From Lingula anatina (taxonomy: Eukaryota > Brachiopoda > Lingulata > Lingulida > Lingulidae), in contig NW_019773759.1 in assembly GCF_001039355.2 (NCBI RefSeq), positions 48,160-112,159 on the forward strand: a stretch of 64,000 bases of DNA, written 5' to 3'. Each line of letters begins with the position of its first letter. Within the stretch, counting starts at the first letter, position 1. Under the pieces are notes generated by a model. The model saw only the letters and a list, made by a program, of their open reading frames with translations. It was not told where the DNA came from and did not search any database. Positions 36,455 through 49,900 of the stretch are shown here, piece after piece. The translations under genes and the position numbers were made by a program.

Positions 36455-39400
36455 AATGATGATTAACTTGCTTTCAATGTACCATGTCAACATTGTTGGT
36501 CGTTCATGCTACCAGAGTGTCCCTGGTTGCCCAAATCACATCTTTTATCTCGTTTGTTCAATGTGCCCCATTCTTAGAACATTGCAAGTACCCTCTCCCA
36601 ACCCAACCCTAAAGTCCAATCACCATACCTAGCTCGATCCCTATTTCTGTCGGCCATAATGGCTTTGTCGACCATATTGGGACTTTCAGGCATGCCAGAA
36701 TATATCCAGAAAATATCCGGAATTTAATTTTCTATAACTGTGCCGAATTTTTTACTTGTAGGTAAAAGTGCAGCATTCACCCCCTCCCCCAACTCAATTT
36801 TTTAACCAAATTGCTGGATTTATTCTCGTGTACTTACCCACCAGGTGCCCCCATACCCAGTGAATTCCATGCCTCTGGGCAGAGCTGGGGGTCTCCGTTC
36901 TTGCACAGGCCGCAATTACGACATCCAATCCACGGGAAGACGATTACCTTGTCCCCAACCTTAATGTCCGGAGCGTCTAAAATACAAAGATATACAAGTC
37001 AAGATAACATTCTTAAAGTTTGTATGTAGTAAATTCATGATAACGGAAAAGGTTTTCGGCGAACGAGACGTGAGTGAATTCATTTTCAGAAATTCTTGAA
37101 TTTGCCACTGTGACTGTTTTTTTTTTTTTTTTTTTTTTAATAGTTTCGGTACTTCAATGGAATTGCGATGCGAACAACATGAAAAGATAAGACCAACAAT
37201 CGATATTTACTCAATATTATTTTTAAGAAATTAAGAATATGTATATGAATATTTATATATGAGATTTCACATACTTGGTCCTGGGTTTGGTCCAAGGGAA
37301 TGGACCACTCCAGAGATTTCATGACCTGAAAATGGGGGAAATAATGTAGAACTTTTACATATCAGACTTCAATTACTCTCAAATAATATTCATCAACTGT
37401 CAAGTAAATAAGATACAGATGTAGCTTACGCCTTATTTAATGACACAACATTAGCAATAATACAGTGAAACATTTTAAAGAGAGAAAAGGCGTATGATGC
37501 TTTAACAAGTAACTGTTTGTGCAATCGATCTTATTTTCAGCAGGCGTGTTGAAGTTTTAGCAAGCGGAGCACATACACGTCCAAACATCTTTCTTCGCGT
37601 CTCACACGTGTCATTTGAACAGTACACACTTGTAAAAAACTGGAGGGGAACACACAACCCACTTTCACTAAAAAATGGAAAATGCCCATTTGATCTTTGT
37701 GATGCAAAAACCGTTAAGTTTACAGGTTCGCACAAACAACCGGAACATTATAAATCGTTTGAACTTAAGATTGCCCCTGCAAGGTCCCCATGGTGTTTGG
37801 TAAACACTAGTAACCGAATTCTTAATTTCTAGGTTAAAGTTTGTCGTGTTTTCATATCGTCAAAGATAATCGAATAAGAAAACTTAGGTCCAGGATTTCA
37901 CTGGGGCGAGACTGAAAACAACGCTGTAGTGACTCATAGGCCTACATTTTTTATGATTTAAAAATCATGGTTTCAACCGTGCACGTACATGCGCATGTGT
38001 GGCGATTCCCGCACAGTATTTAAGCGTTGGTAGAGTTGAGAGAGTGAGAGAGAGAATATGAGAACAGAGCACTGTATTTAAAAATGGAAATACAGGCATG
38101 CCCATGCTGTCACTCTGAAGAAAACCTGATGACGACTCCTCATTCTCTCTAAGCATGGGTTTCCATAAAGCAGGATCGATCCAACTCCGAGGGGGTTCTC
38201 GCTAAATTGCATTCAGTTTAAGCGGCTTTTAAAATGTCTGTCACGCCCACTAAAGCTGCTAGGGGGCAATTAAATTTCGTGCACGCTTAAACTAAATGCA
38301 ATTTAGCAAGTAACTCCTCAGAGATAGATCAATCCTGCTAGGACGATAGAGTAAGGGAATGGTTCCTAAATGCAGGTTTGACAAAAGACGGAACAACGCT
38401 GGTCGTCGTAGGTCAGTATGTTTTGAAAGATAATCGTAAGAAATTGCACGTGATTTCGGTGGAGGCGTCTCTCGCGTCAACTTTTGTTACTTTGTCCAGT
38501 AGATAGAATGTAGACTTAAACACCCCTCGTTCTGATACGCTGCACAGAATCAGCCGAAGTCTTTATTTTATTTTGCTGGTATACATAGGCATAGATTAAA
38601 TTAGCCACTATTAATTAATGTGGGAAACGAACGACTACCTTTGCCCTCCCATGACATTTGAGACAGCTGTACCAAAAATAAAATATTCTTTATTCACAAA
38701 CTAAAAAGCTTATTGTATTGCCAGTTGAAATTAAAAATTTTAATGGATATTGCCGATTAGAATTGCGCCGTAATCTAACTTAGGTCTTATCGATTCAAAT
38801 GTGGGTCGCCAAAGAGCACCTTCAACTACTAGCAGGCCCTCAACAAGTCAAGTATTCCTGCGTGATATCACTATCAACACTATCTCTATGTTTATAAAGT
38901 GAGAGAGTTAATCTCTTCAGTTTTTGAATGCTGTTTTTGCGGGTCCGTAGCTGCTGAGAGGGGGGAGGGGGGGGGACAGAAGTTCGACCGAACCTGCTTT
39001 TTGTGGGAAAAGGTCCGCTCTGGGTTAATTTTTGAGCTTCACAAAGTTTCGTCGTAAAAGGTCTATTTTTTCAGGAAAAGAATCGCCCTATGAAAATGCT
39101 GGCTACGGGCCTGGTGTGTGGTAAATAATAAACAAGTCACAGTTTTCAAATCCCTCTGTCTGGGTAGAGAGCGTATTGTCGCAGTGCGCAGTATCAGGTC
39201 GTAAATATTATGTGTTTCCCGGGTGGCAAACTAAAATGATTGACTTCTCCCGGGGAGTTTGGCCTTTCATCAAGACCCCCGACTTTTGAAATCAATAGAA
39301 AATTGTAGTACGGATTTTTCCTGTCTTAATTTTTAATTGGTAATGACGAAGTCTTAGAAATTACTGGCAGTCGCATGCAGAAATAAACACTTCGTTGAAA

Positions 39401-40635
39401 TACATTTAAAACAATTTTCAATTGTCTTTTGCCTTCCTGTTTATAGGATGGGACTAGTAGGTTCTGATATAAAATAAACGCTGCAAAGTAATGGTTTCAT
39501 ACTTTATAAACTAAATCTAGAGCCAAACGCCTATTTTCTTGTCAGAATAAAATCAACCGATCTCTTGCAGCAAATATGAAAACAAACTTTTTTCGCAAGT
39601 AATAACGTTTTGATTATATATTTGTCACATTTTTAGGGCAACAACTTTTTATTTCATTGCTAGTCTCTGATTATATTCCCGCTTGTAGTCGCTCAAAACT
39701 TTCGGGCCGTTTAAAAGAATTGGAACCTCAGTTCGTCTCGCCAAAACGTGTGTTTGACGTTTACAAAAAAAAAAAAAAAAAAAAAAAATCTGGACAATAA
39801 ACAAAAAAGATCGAACAATTTTTATAGCAGACGATCACGAGAACTCATAATGAAGTTCTCCCCGCTTAGACTGTACTTTGAATTCCCCAAGTATCCAGAG
39901 TTGGGCGTTTACGACTTATTCTACAGATTGTGTAAAATTGCAAGCTGAACTTTGCTGTTCATGCCAAAACACTACCCTTCGACTCCAATGCAGTTAACTT
40001 TCCTTTGCTGTCATCTTTTGAATGTACCTATAATATAAATGTGATACAGCACCGATGGTTTTTAAGGCAACAGTTTAGTGCTAATAGCATTGGTACAGTA
40101 TATCTCATTCACTATAACTGTGCCTCCGTGATATGCATTCCAGTAAGGTTTCAAGTCTACATCCTAAACTACATATGCATATCGATGTAGCCTTTTGAAA
40201 CCCGGGGTACCCGAGAAGGAGAAATCTTTGGAAAGTTTGTCTGGGCGCAATCAGCGACCTTCTGCCCCAGTTTTTTCCAGAGCAAATTGCAGAAAAGTTA
40301 TCTGAGGTTAACTCACTCCAATGAACCTAGCGGCCTGACATTTCACTTGATACAGCAAGCAGCCTGAGAAGTAAAGTACAATTTCAGAGGACCAAGTCAA
40401 ACCGTCTTTTTTTTAAACGCTGTATTGGCTTTTTTAAAATCTGGTACATGTATGCGAAAAAGATAAAAACATTTTGCATTTCTTATAGTAGCAGTTATAA
40501 CGAATGGTTCAAAACGGTCTAGTAATGTTTGTGTTGTCATTTACATAGCATCAAAACTGGTGAAATATACCATTATATTTTAGATAAATGATTTTTGGTG
40601 TTTGGTAAAGCATAATATCATGCAGTTTTCACTAT

Positions 40636-40676
<41 letters not shown>

Positions 40677-41282
40677 CCTGCCATACGTTCTTTCTAGGAG
40701 ATAACAAATAGCCAAAACATGTTACCAAAAGGTACATGTAGCTGCCAGTATGCACGGTTCAAACGGTTGAAAAGCGATCGAAGTGAAGGTGCAAAAAGAG
40801 CAAGAAGATCTTTTTTCTTCAACAAATCTTTATACTCTCTAAAGGTGCTTTCCCAGAGATTTAGATCGATCTAGAGATTAAGATTTAGATCGACCTAACT
40901 CCCTGGGGGTTCACGCTAAATTGCAGTCAGCCGAGCGGGCACCATAGTTAATTACCCCCTTACAGCTTTTAGTAGGCGGGACAGACGCTTAAGCCGGCCA
41001 AGCTGACAGTAATCTAGTGAGACTCCCCGGGGGGATAGATAGATATAAAATCTATGGGAATGCCCCCTAGACAAAATCTCTTACCCATGGACATAGGGAC
41101 CATTCCCAGATCCTATCATACCAACTGTGGATCAATCTACTCCCCACAGGGATAGATCGATCTAAAAATCTATGGAAATGGGGTGTAAGCGGGAGGAAGG
41201 GTCATCCGAATATTGTGTTACTATTAGTACATGTAAGTATATATCCACTTCAAAAGTTGACGCATGTGTTTGTGCGCGCTAG

Positions 41283-41327
<45 letters not shown>

Positions 41328-43901
41328 GGGTTATTACCTGGTACGATGGGGAAGTTGTAGTTTGGGTTGTCGCTGAAGTGAGTGACCTTCCCGTTACCCA
41401 GCCCCATCTCATCATCCCACAGGTGGACGTCAGTGTGACACACGCCAGCATACGTAGTCTGGAGGAGAGAAAAGACATCTTAAGGCTTTTCTACAGACTG
41501 CGACCAGTGCACAGTTTCAAAAATAACTTTCGACATAGTCATTGAGAATAAGAAGCCTTAGCGACTACTTAGTTTTTTTTAACCAAACGAGCAACGAGTA
41601 TTTTAAGCAAAAAAAAAATAATAATAATAATAAAATTAAATTAATTTCAAAAGAATTAAAAAATAAAAACGGGGCAAAGTGCTTATTTTGCATTACAATG
41701 ACATTATCAATGTCAATTTTGCAAAGCCATCGTGCTACACGTAACACACGGCAAATACACGTAGTAGGCCTATTGGAAAAGTACCTTTTGGAACACGCAA
41801 ATCATATTCCAACTGCATTTAGTACAAGCATAAAATACTAAATTTCAAAATCATACGCAGAAATCGCAGAAATAACTATAAAAAAAAAAAAAACGCGAAG
41901 CTAAAGTGGTGTCAAACACGCGTTTGGAGACAAGAGCTTCAAGTGATAGACTGACGTTGTTGCATCGAAAACGTGATCTAATTAGGAACCGAGCCAAGGG
42001 GTGTCCTGACCCCCCCCCCTTTCGATATCTGGTCCTCTCTTGTAATTAGAATTTTGACTAGCTGAATCATAGTTCTAATCGTACCAAATGGCACCGTTCG
42101 CCCTCTAAAATATCAAAATTTTTCGGGGCTCTTCAGCGGGCCCTGAACCCCACGCCAAGCGGTGGTGGTGGGGTCCGCTTCGCATTCGCGGACCCCCCTC
42201 TCCTTCAAATAATCCTGGATCCACCCCTTTACCGGGTCTTTATATAGTTGTATTGCTTATTTTAAAAAAACTTATTACAATATGCAGGGCTAAAGCTGGT
42301 ATACCTAACTAGAATATCAAGTATATCAAGTCTTACATTGACCTGTACTCTACTTTTTTGCCAACCAACAAAAAGAAAGCTCAAATTACCAAAAACCGGA
42401 ATAGCGTCATTTGAAGCGTTGATAGAAAACCCTCTAACCTGATAACTTTGCAACTATATGAAAATGTTTTGTTTTCTATCTACTCATTTCACTACCAATA
42501 TATCAAATGTAGCGAGGCTTATGTATGTCTGTAGATATTATATATATATTTAAAATGGTAGCGCACATATGAATGCGAAGCCATGTAGTATGCGATTTCG
42601 TATGTTCACTTACAATTTAGTATCTTTACAATGACTAACATATGCTTACTATATCATATGCCTTGTGAAGCTAGATGCTTCTTTGCATATTTATAGATGC
42701 GCTTCATATCCGATATGTGTGGTAATGGATATGAACCGAAGCCACACAATGTATGCTTACTCGATCATTGTAATGATTACATGCATCATTTTTTGTAGTC
42801 AAATCTGACAGTTTGCTATACAAATATATATGCACTCACATTTCTAATGTATCGTATATTTACTGTACTGATATCTGCTTGGTAGAGATAAAACTGAAAT
42901 AGTCTGCTTTGGGTGCTTTGAACGAACACTTACTTGGTATAAACAATGTAATTATTTCTGCTATAAATATTTTGTACTAAATAATCTGCCTTTACACACG
43001 TTAAATCTATATACTTCTGCAATCTACTTATGTTAATAACCATATTAACAAAGTATTATGTTCATTATCCCTGTTGGCTTTTACATACTTCTTATAGCAG
43101 AGTTCTTGACAGTTATAAATTGCAAAAGGCATATAACGAGGTTTGTTAGCTACGAGCACAAGTGTGTGTGTGTGTGTGTGAATTCTTGGAAGGATATAAA
43201 TATGTGCATGTAAACGCACTTGAACGTATTATATATTTGTACAAGAAAGCTTGAGCGCGTGTAAGTAGGCAAATGCATATATAGATTTGGTATGTATGTA
43301 TATATATTCTTTCCTTATACTGTTTTTGCTGGAATGACAGAAAACTTTAAAAATAATTCTGTTAAACTATACGCGAATTTTTGTTCTATAAGAACAGGCG
43401 AACTTATTGTTGTTTTATTTGCAAAAATAAAGATAAAAAATATTTTGATTGACAAATGTCTTTTCAATATATTTGCACAACTTTCACACATCTCTCAGCG
43501 TTGAGAATTGAAGTTTCCAAGGTCAACAAAGTAAGGCATTAGGGCACATCATTCGTCGCAATATTTGTTTAGCGGCTCTAAATTAGGTGAGGCAGATAAG
43601 CCTCTTGAAAAAACGAAGGGAAAAAAGAAAAACTTTGACATCAGATGCTGAGATATCCCAGTGTCGCTTGGAATGTTGAATGTCAAATGGGGAAAAAAAC
43701 TAGTCGTTACCTGCACAGCAAAAACTAAAAGATAAACTGAAAAGAGGGCCTCAAAATAGAATGTGCGGAAATTTTTTAAAGACCAAAGACGCCCATGTCC
43801 CCACTCACCTTCACGACCAGCCCCTCCGAAGGGGGCTCAGGGACGGGCAAGTCCACCAAGCCCAAGGGTTGTGATGGCACCTGTATCTCTGCACGACGCA
43901 T
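32881..43901 (-). CDS. Zinc-dependent medium-chain alcohol dehydrogenase, ADH4 (10 exons, 370 aa, diverged paralogue)
   Basis: Older paralogue with the same ten-exon plan but long introns: 43901-43809, 41458-41338, 37325-37275, 36976-36838, 36312-36152, 35730-35621, 34885-34822, 34617-34499, 33734-33585, 32985-32881 (TAG). Exons 3 and 5-9 match ADH1-3 in length; exons 1, 2, 4 and 10 differ by whole codons. Start MRRAEIQVPSQPLGLVDLPV. Catalytic zinc: GVCHTD, GHEIS, MLPCSGLTTFHA. Structural lobe GCRNCGLCKNGDPQLC. NAD fold IIGAGGLGLWCIQIAKAV ending VIVADIT. LDAAIDLVNAG and VGLFGGCLNIPLP follow. No lesion is seen. It is predicted NAD-linked and cytosolic with unknown substrate. Divergence at the protein level, against near-identity among ADH1-3, says ADH4 split first. 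The upstream flank (43902-44100) shows no clear TATA box. Confidence 0.92.
36408..36452. repeat. (AAT)n microsatellite
   Basis: About 45 bp of AAT units in ADH4 intron 4, preceded by degenerate GATAAT repeats. Confidence 0.95.
38172..38336. mobile_element. Foldback MITE, copy 1
   Basis: About 50-bp inverted arms: 38172-38222 (core GCTAAATTGCATTCAGTTTA) and 38285-38336 (TAAACTAAATGCAATTTAGC), with a ~62-bp centre containing TCTGTCACGCCCACTAAAGC. It lies in ADH4 intron 2. The same arm sequence is in the elements at 40838 and 47497. No open frame is present. Confidence 0.8.
40636..40673. repeat. (AG)n microsatellite
   Basis: About 38 bp of pure AG in ADH4 intron 2. Confidence 0.95.
40838..41185. 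mobile_element. Foldback MITE, copy 2
   Basis: Ends in inverted sequences around TTTAGATCGATCTA and TAGATCGATCTAAAAATCTA. It contains an inner foldback (CTGGGGGTTCACGCTAAATT pairing with the stretch around AGTGAGACTCCCCGG). Positions 41003-41139 are identical to 47643-47779. It lies in ADH4 intron 2 within 150 bp of exon 2. Non-coding. Confidence 0.8.
41285..41324. repeat. (GA)n microsatellite beside the ADH4 exon 2 donor
   Basis: About 40 bp of GA, ending 13 bp from the exon 2 boundary (41338). On the gene strand it forms a (TC)n tract just inside intron 2. Confidence 0.95.
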
Positions 43902-45110
43902 GGTGATGACTTAATTCTGCAGCGCAAGTAATCCTACGAAATCAAACTTCAGCTCAGGGCACGCTGCGTCTCCAATGAAAGTCTCCTGGCAGATGACGCG
44001 GGCCTTGGGCAGACGGGTAACTTTTGCTCTTAGCAGGTCAGAGCAGCAATCGGGGCATCAGAGGGGGCCTTACATGGGGAAACTGAAACAGGACTTGGTA
44101 AAATAACGTTAAGCTTGACCTAAGTAATTATCATTGTATTACTCAGCAAACGAGGTACAGTTTCACTAGATTGGGGAAAAAAAAACGTAACTGAACCCAA
44201 TGCAAAACGTTTAGTTCTTCTGACACAGTTTTTTTAAAGACTGGATGAAAAAATGAAGTTTCCCTGTCTTTATCGATTAAATTAATTGTTTCCACAAACA
44301 CAGATTAGTTTATCAGTTTGTTTATTTAGTAGTGATCGGAGCAGGTCAGCCCAGGTAAGCACAACTGACACTTTGCGTGGTCCCCGCGGTAGCTGTGGTA
44401 TTAATTCGGCTTCGACGTAGTACTGAACATTATGTATTAAAAATGACTGTTGCCTTATAATTATGTCGTAAGTTGGTGAACAGAATACTTTAATGAGAAA
44501 ACTAGATATAGACGATGCAAATAAAACGAAAAGGAGAAAATAAAACTCAGGTTTAAACGAGAAATATTAACGCGATTGATACAGCATCTATGCAGTTTCG
44601 ATCATGCAGTTGCATACAATTCATCTCTTTCCTAGTTTTTTGTTTGCACTATAGCAAATGAGATTGGAATATATGACACGTTGACAGTGAAGACCTTGAA
44701 ACCCTCATCTATAGTGTATGAGACTTCGCAGGTTATTTAAACCTAACCTATCTGTTTCCTGATCACCCAGAGCCAAACGGATATTTTTACCGGTGGGACG
44801 CGCGATTGCAATTACTCCACCCTTTTACTTGTAGTCTATTGGCTCGGTATCTCGCCGTTTCTTTAATACCAAATATTTTGTCGAATATTTCCCAGAAACT
44901 CGGACCTGTTGTGTCCAAGCTACCGGTAGTAATATTTGGCACAATATCAGAACCTAAAAACGCAGGATCAGGGTGTGCACTAGCTGCTATAAGTACATAT
45001 ATAAATTAACTTAGAAAAACATTGTCAATCTACCGTATATACATTTTGTTCAAAAATGAATTCGTGATTTGTTAACAAGGCGTTGCACAAACAACAAAAG
45101 TAAACATTGT
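43902..45110. promoter_or_regulatory. ADH4 5' flank and intergenic DNA
   Basis: Lies between the ADH4 start and the probable 3' end of the ammonia-lyase transcript; both genes run on the minus strand. A GC-richer stretch (43960-44080) next to ADH4 may be promoter or 5' UTR. The rest is AT-rich with no recognised gene. Confidence 0.4.
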
Positions 45111-45116
45111 CATATA

Positions 45117-46951
45117 TTTTATTCAAGCAAAATATCTGCTGAAAATGATAATACAAATGTGAACAACTGTATGTGTCAGATACAGTAATATCAACCTAAA
45201 ATGGCCCCATCATTCAATATACTGTGTAAATGTATACAATTACACAAAAATATAAGAAAAAATTTTAATGTGTTTATTGAACACACACAAAAAATAACAA
45301 TAAAGCAATAGCTAAAAATAAAAACTGTAAGTTTAATAATTATTGTACAAAATAAGGCAAAAAAAACTTCAAAAACACACTTTTGCTGAGCAACGTCAAT
45401 GTGCTAACTAATAAAAGTACTGTAAAATTTTGCTTTAAGTAATTTTTTTTGTTTTATGTTGATTAATTTACCCCTTTAACAGATGTTTATGGAATTTATT
45501 CAATGTTAACCCTGGATGTAGAACGGGGGAAATAATTGATATTGTCACCAAAAATAATGGTTAAGTATACAAGCTTATAACATGTTTGTTTAGTCATTTA
45601 AAAAATCATGTAATTAAAACTTGAAATTACACATATTTCAAAATTCTTTGTTTTTATCTTGCACTTTTGTCCAAACAAAGCCAGAAAGCATGATCCAAGG
45701 GTATACATAAGACACAATACTGAAATTGTCACTTTTGTGCAAAAAATAATTTTAAAAATTATCATAAAGTAATACAGAATAAAAAAAGATCTATATAGAC
45801 CTACCAGTTGGGTCCCTCACAACCTAAATCACTGATAAAAAAATATTCCATTCTAAAAAAAACTAAGCAGAACTTTAGACTCCTGTTAAACCATCTGCAT
45901 ACTGAAAAGTTATGCAAGTCACATAGTGAAATTTAAGGCAAGTTTTAAAGGGTTCCTAAATGCAGCGTTGGTCGTCTGCCATGAGCTTAACTGTAATTTT
46001 ACTCACACTTGCCACAACAAACTTTCCAGTGTTATTCTTAACTCAAGTAGTCTGTATGTATGAAAGGGTGAACTTCCAATATGTTGACTTTTTTCTTTTA
46101 CCAATATAGGAAAACACTGGTATATACAAAATGTATGACCACCTGACAAAATATTGCAAGGTATAAATTTATACCAATACAGTTTAGTTTTGGTAAAAGA
46201 AAATTCTATTAAATGTCATGCTCACAACTAGGAGTATATGTTGTTAATGAATTCTGTTTATTGAAAAAAAGATAGCTGCCCCCAACTTAACACACACACA
46301 CACACATGCACACACACATACACATACACGTGCGCGTGCACACACACACAAAACACACAGCAATATGTACTAAACCATAGGTTCTAAACCATATATGTAT
46401 ACACCAATACATTGAGATCATCACATATTTCTAAAACTTGGACGGAATATTCTATTTTATCATGCAATTCAAAAAATACATAAATGTCATGTAATTTCAG
46501 CAGTTACCATCACTGCTATCATAATTATTTAACAGTGTAAGTCACTGCAAAACACAATAGGTGAAATACATGAAGCAGAAACAGTTGGATTACTGAAAAG
46601 AAATCAAACCATACACAAAGGCAGTGTATATTACAGCATGGCTTTAGCATCCCCGGTGATCCAAATTGGCAACCTAATGTGCAATTAAAAGGAGGAATTA
46701 CCCAAATGGAATGCAAAAAATCTCAAGAGGACTATAACAAGTGAACCATCAATACATTCAAGCAACCAACTGAATTATAAAAACACAGCAGTGGATAATA
46801 ATCAAATCAGAAAACACCGCTCTTGTAAAATTGTATCTTTAAAAAATCTAATCAACTTGGTTCAGAAACTATGCAGTTTTCAAAAAATTCTGTCTTCTGA
46901 TTTTTTGAAATCATATCACTTTATAACATGATAATAACACAAACACCAACT
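45117..46951 (-). other. Probable 3' UTR of histidine ammonia-lyase
   Basis: AT-rich, non-coding DNA downstream of the stop. Candidate minus-strand AATAAA signals appear as TTTATT at about 45117-45122 and 45268-45273. A degenerate CA repeat is at 46293-46360. The extent is inferred, and a shorter UTR is possible. Confidence 0.45.
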
Positions 46952-49900
46952 TCATTTGTGCGACTTTCTTTTCTTTGCAGGTGGACCATTGGTGACCTTG
47001 ACACTGGTAGGGGAGCACACTGGGGTGTCTGGGATCTGAAGCTCCACATATTTATCCATAAAAGGTTTCACAGTGCGCCAAATCTGGAAAAAAAAAATTA
47101 TACATAAATAAATAAATAAATATGTAATGTGACTGTTTCCTATAAAAGTGCACACATGGTGTTTTTGCACTTATATATACAGTATATACTATATATTGTG
47201 TCAAATGTTTCATGTTGCGCAAGAATTTCAACTTTAAGAGCAAAAAGATCAATTTAGAGACAGGCAGAGTGGAACAAACATGGTTTAAAAGGTGTCTTAA
47301 TGTCAGGAATTTTACCTTTTAAGATATATTGGTTTTAATGATCAAATGTGACGTGAGAAAAGAAAAAAAACAGACTTTGGAATTAACTGCTGATTGCATC
47401 CACTGAAGTAATGTGATTAAAACATTGGTGATAGTGGCCAGACTGTTTGTTGGCTCCAGGTTGGTTGATTTATTGGCTTGATGTAAGACCTAGACCCCAT
47501 TTCCAGAGATTAGATCGATCTACTTTAGATCGACCTAACTCCCTGGGGGTTCACGCTAAATAGCTGTCAGCCGAGCAGGCAATAAAGTTAATTACTCCTT
47601 TACAGCTTGTAGTAGGAGGGACGGACATTTAAGCCGGATTATCTGACAGTAATCTAGTGAGACTCCCCGGGGGGATAGATAGATATAAAATCTATGGGAA
47701 TGCCCCCTAGACAAAATCTCTTACCCATGGACATAGGGACCATTCCCAGATCCTATCATACCAACTGTGGATCAATCTATCTCCAAGGGGATTCTCACAA
47801 ATTGCAATCAACTTAAGCAGCTTAGATGTCTGTCACGCCTACTGAAGCTGCTATAGGGGGTAATTATTTATTGTTTAGCAGCTTCAGTAGGTGTGCCAGA
47901 CATCTAAGCCAATTAAGCTGAAAGCAATTTAGTGAGAAACCCCTTGGAGAGGGATTGATCCTGTTAGATTGATCTAGGAATCATTGGGAACCCAGTCATA
48001 GTCCAAAATAGTGATAAGCGGGCTATAGTTGTATGTCACAATCTGCGGCAATGACTCAATCTTTTCAATGGGCGAAATTATCAAATACTTAATTTTATAA
48101 TCACAAAAATTAAATTTTAAGAAATTATAACTTAAAAATACAGTAATTGCAAAATTCTCAATTTTGACCCTTAAAAAAGATTGAGTAATTACCCTATGTG
48201 TTACAGGATATTTATGTCGCAATCCTCCAGCTGTCACAGCCCTACTTCAGACATTAGTCAACAGAATTTATCTCCTTTCATACTGCCTCAGTAAAGTGGG
48301 TAAATACCATCAAGTACAAGTCCAAATAGCTGTATTTTTTTAGTATCATTAACAAATTTCCTGGGTCTAACTGTATTTTCTAAGATTAATTAATTGCCCT
48401 CCTTTCTTGACTTGCCATAACTGTGGGAAATTTTTCAAGTCCTTAACTGTGGCTATATGTGGCTTTTTCAACTTCTACCATCGCTTTGAGCACTGTTTTC
48501 TAGGTTTTCTAGGTTGTGTGGGATTCAAAATTGAGTCAGGATGGTTGACAGGTGGTGAGTTTCATTAGGAGGTGCAAAACCAAGCTATTTTGGTGACATT
48601 TAATTCATGGCATTCATATGTTAAAAATTACCGAAAAATATCCTCGTCTTCAAAAAAGTTCAACCGGATGTGCTAATCTCACACTTTGTCCCCTTAAGAT
48701 AACCCTTTTTATCAAATTTTCAAGATAATTTTTACTAGATAGAATAAAGGCCCATTCAAAACTACTGAAGCCACTCACTAAAACAGGGAGGTTTAACTGC
48801 ACAGATGTCTTCGTGATTATGTGTGCACCCCCATAGCAAGCCCTCAAATTCTTTTCACTAAGATACCCCCACAGTGACTGCTCACCCACCTCTTTCAAGA
48901 AAAAAGTAAAAACAAAGTAAAATAAATTTAACTTATCAATAAATATCCATTTAAAAGATCTTCTTTAGCAACTCAGAAAATTCTAGCTCAACTATTCAAA
49001 TATTTTTCCAATATTTGCCATTTTTAGATACATAATTCATGATTCAGAAGTTATACCCCCACTGAGATAAGATCTCTCACCTGTTCCGAACGGAGCAGCT
49101 TGGTGACAGCTTCTATGTCTGGTGCCATGAATCTGTCCTTGTCCCAGGACCTAGAGAACAGAGGTCATAGATTTTATTAGTCTATGTCATTGATATCTAT
49201 ATGTGTGATTGACGAGTGATAAGTCATGTTTGAATTTTGGGGGCTGATGCTCTTTTTTTTTTTTTTTTTTTTGTGTGTGTGTTGTGTGTGTGGTGGGGGG
49301 GGGGGTTGGCGACCACAAGGATTAAAAAACAGTTTTAGACAGTACAGCGATGAAAAATTGCTGTTTTTTGCTAGCTATACTGTTCTTTTATTTTGTTTCA
49401 TTTATTTATTTTATGGGGGAGGGGGGCTATAGTGAAAAGGGAACCTTACATGTACATTCCCCCACTATACCAGTATTGCATAATTTTAACTTATTAAGTT
49501 ATTGTTACATTGGCAATTGAACTGATATAACTAATAATATATTCATATCATATGGAGTAAACTTTTTCAACCTGTTGCAGTATACAGTTTATACCAGTAA
49601 CTTTAAAAAATCAGTTACTTTAATTCATAATATAACTGCCAATCCATTTAACTAAGGGGTCACATTTTTTACTGTCAAACTGGGCAAGGAAAACATACAC
49701 ACCCTAAAAAGAACAGAAAGTAAATCTGCAGTCATTTTCATGATGGTACAAGTAAATCTCAAAGACTGAAGAAGCAAATCATTAAAAAAGAAAAAAAATC
49801 AAATGCATCTTGACTATCTGGTTGAGCAGCAAATCATCCTAACAAGTTGAAAGAACAACTATTCTAAAAAAAGTTTAAAAACATTTAATGACCTCTACAA

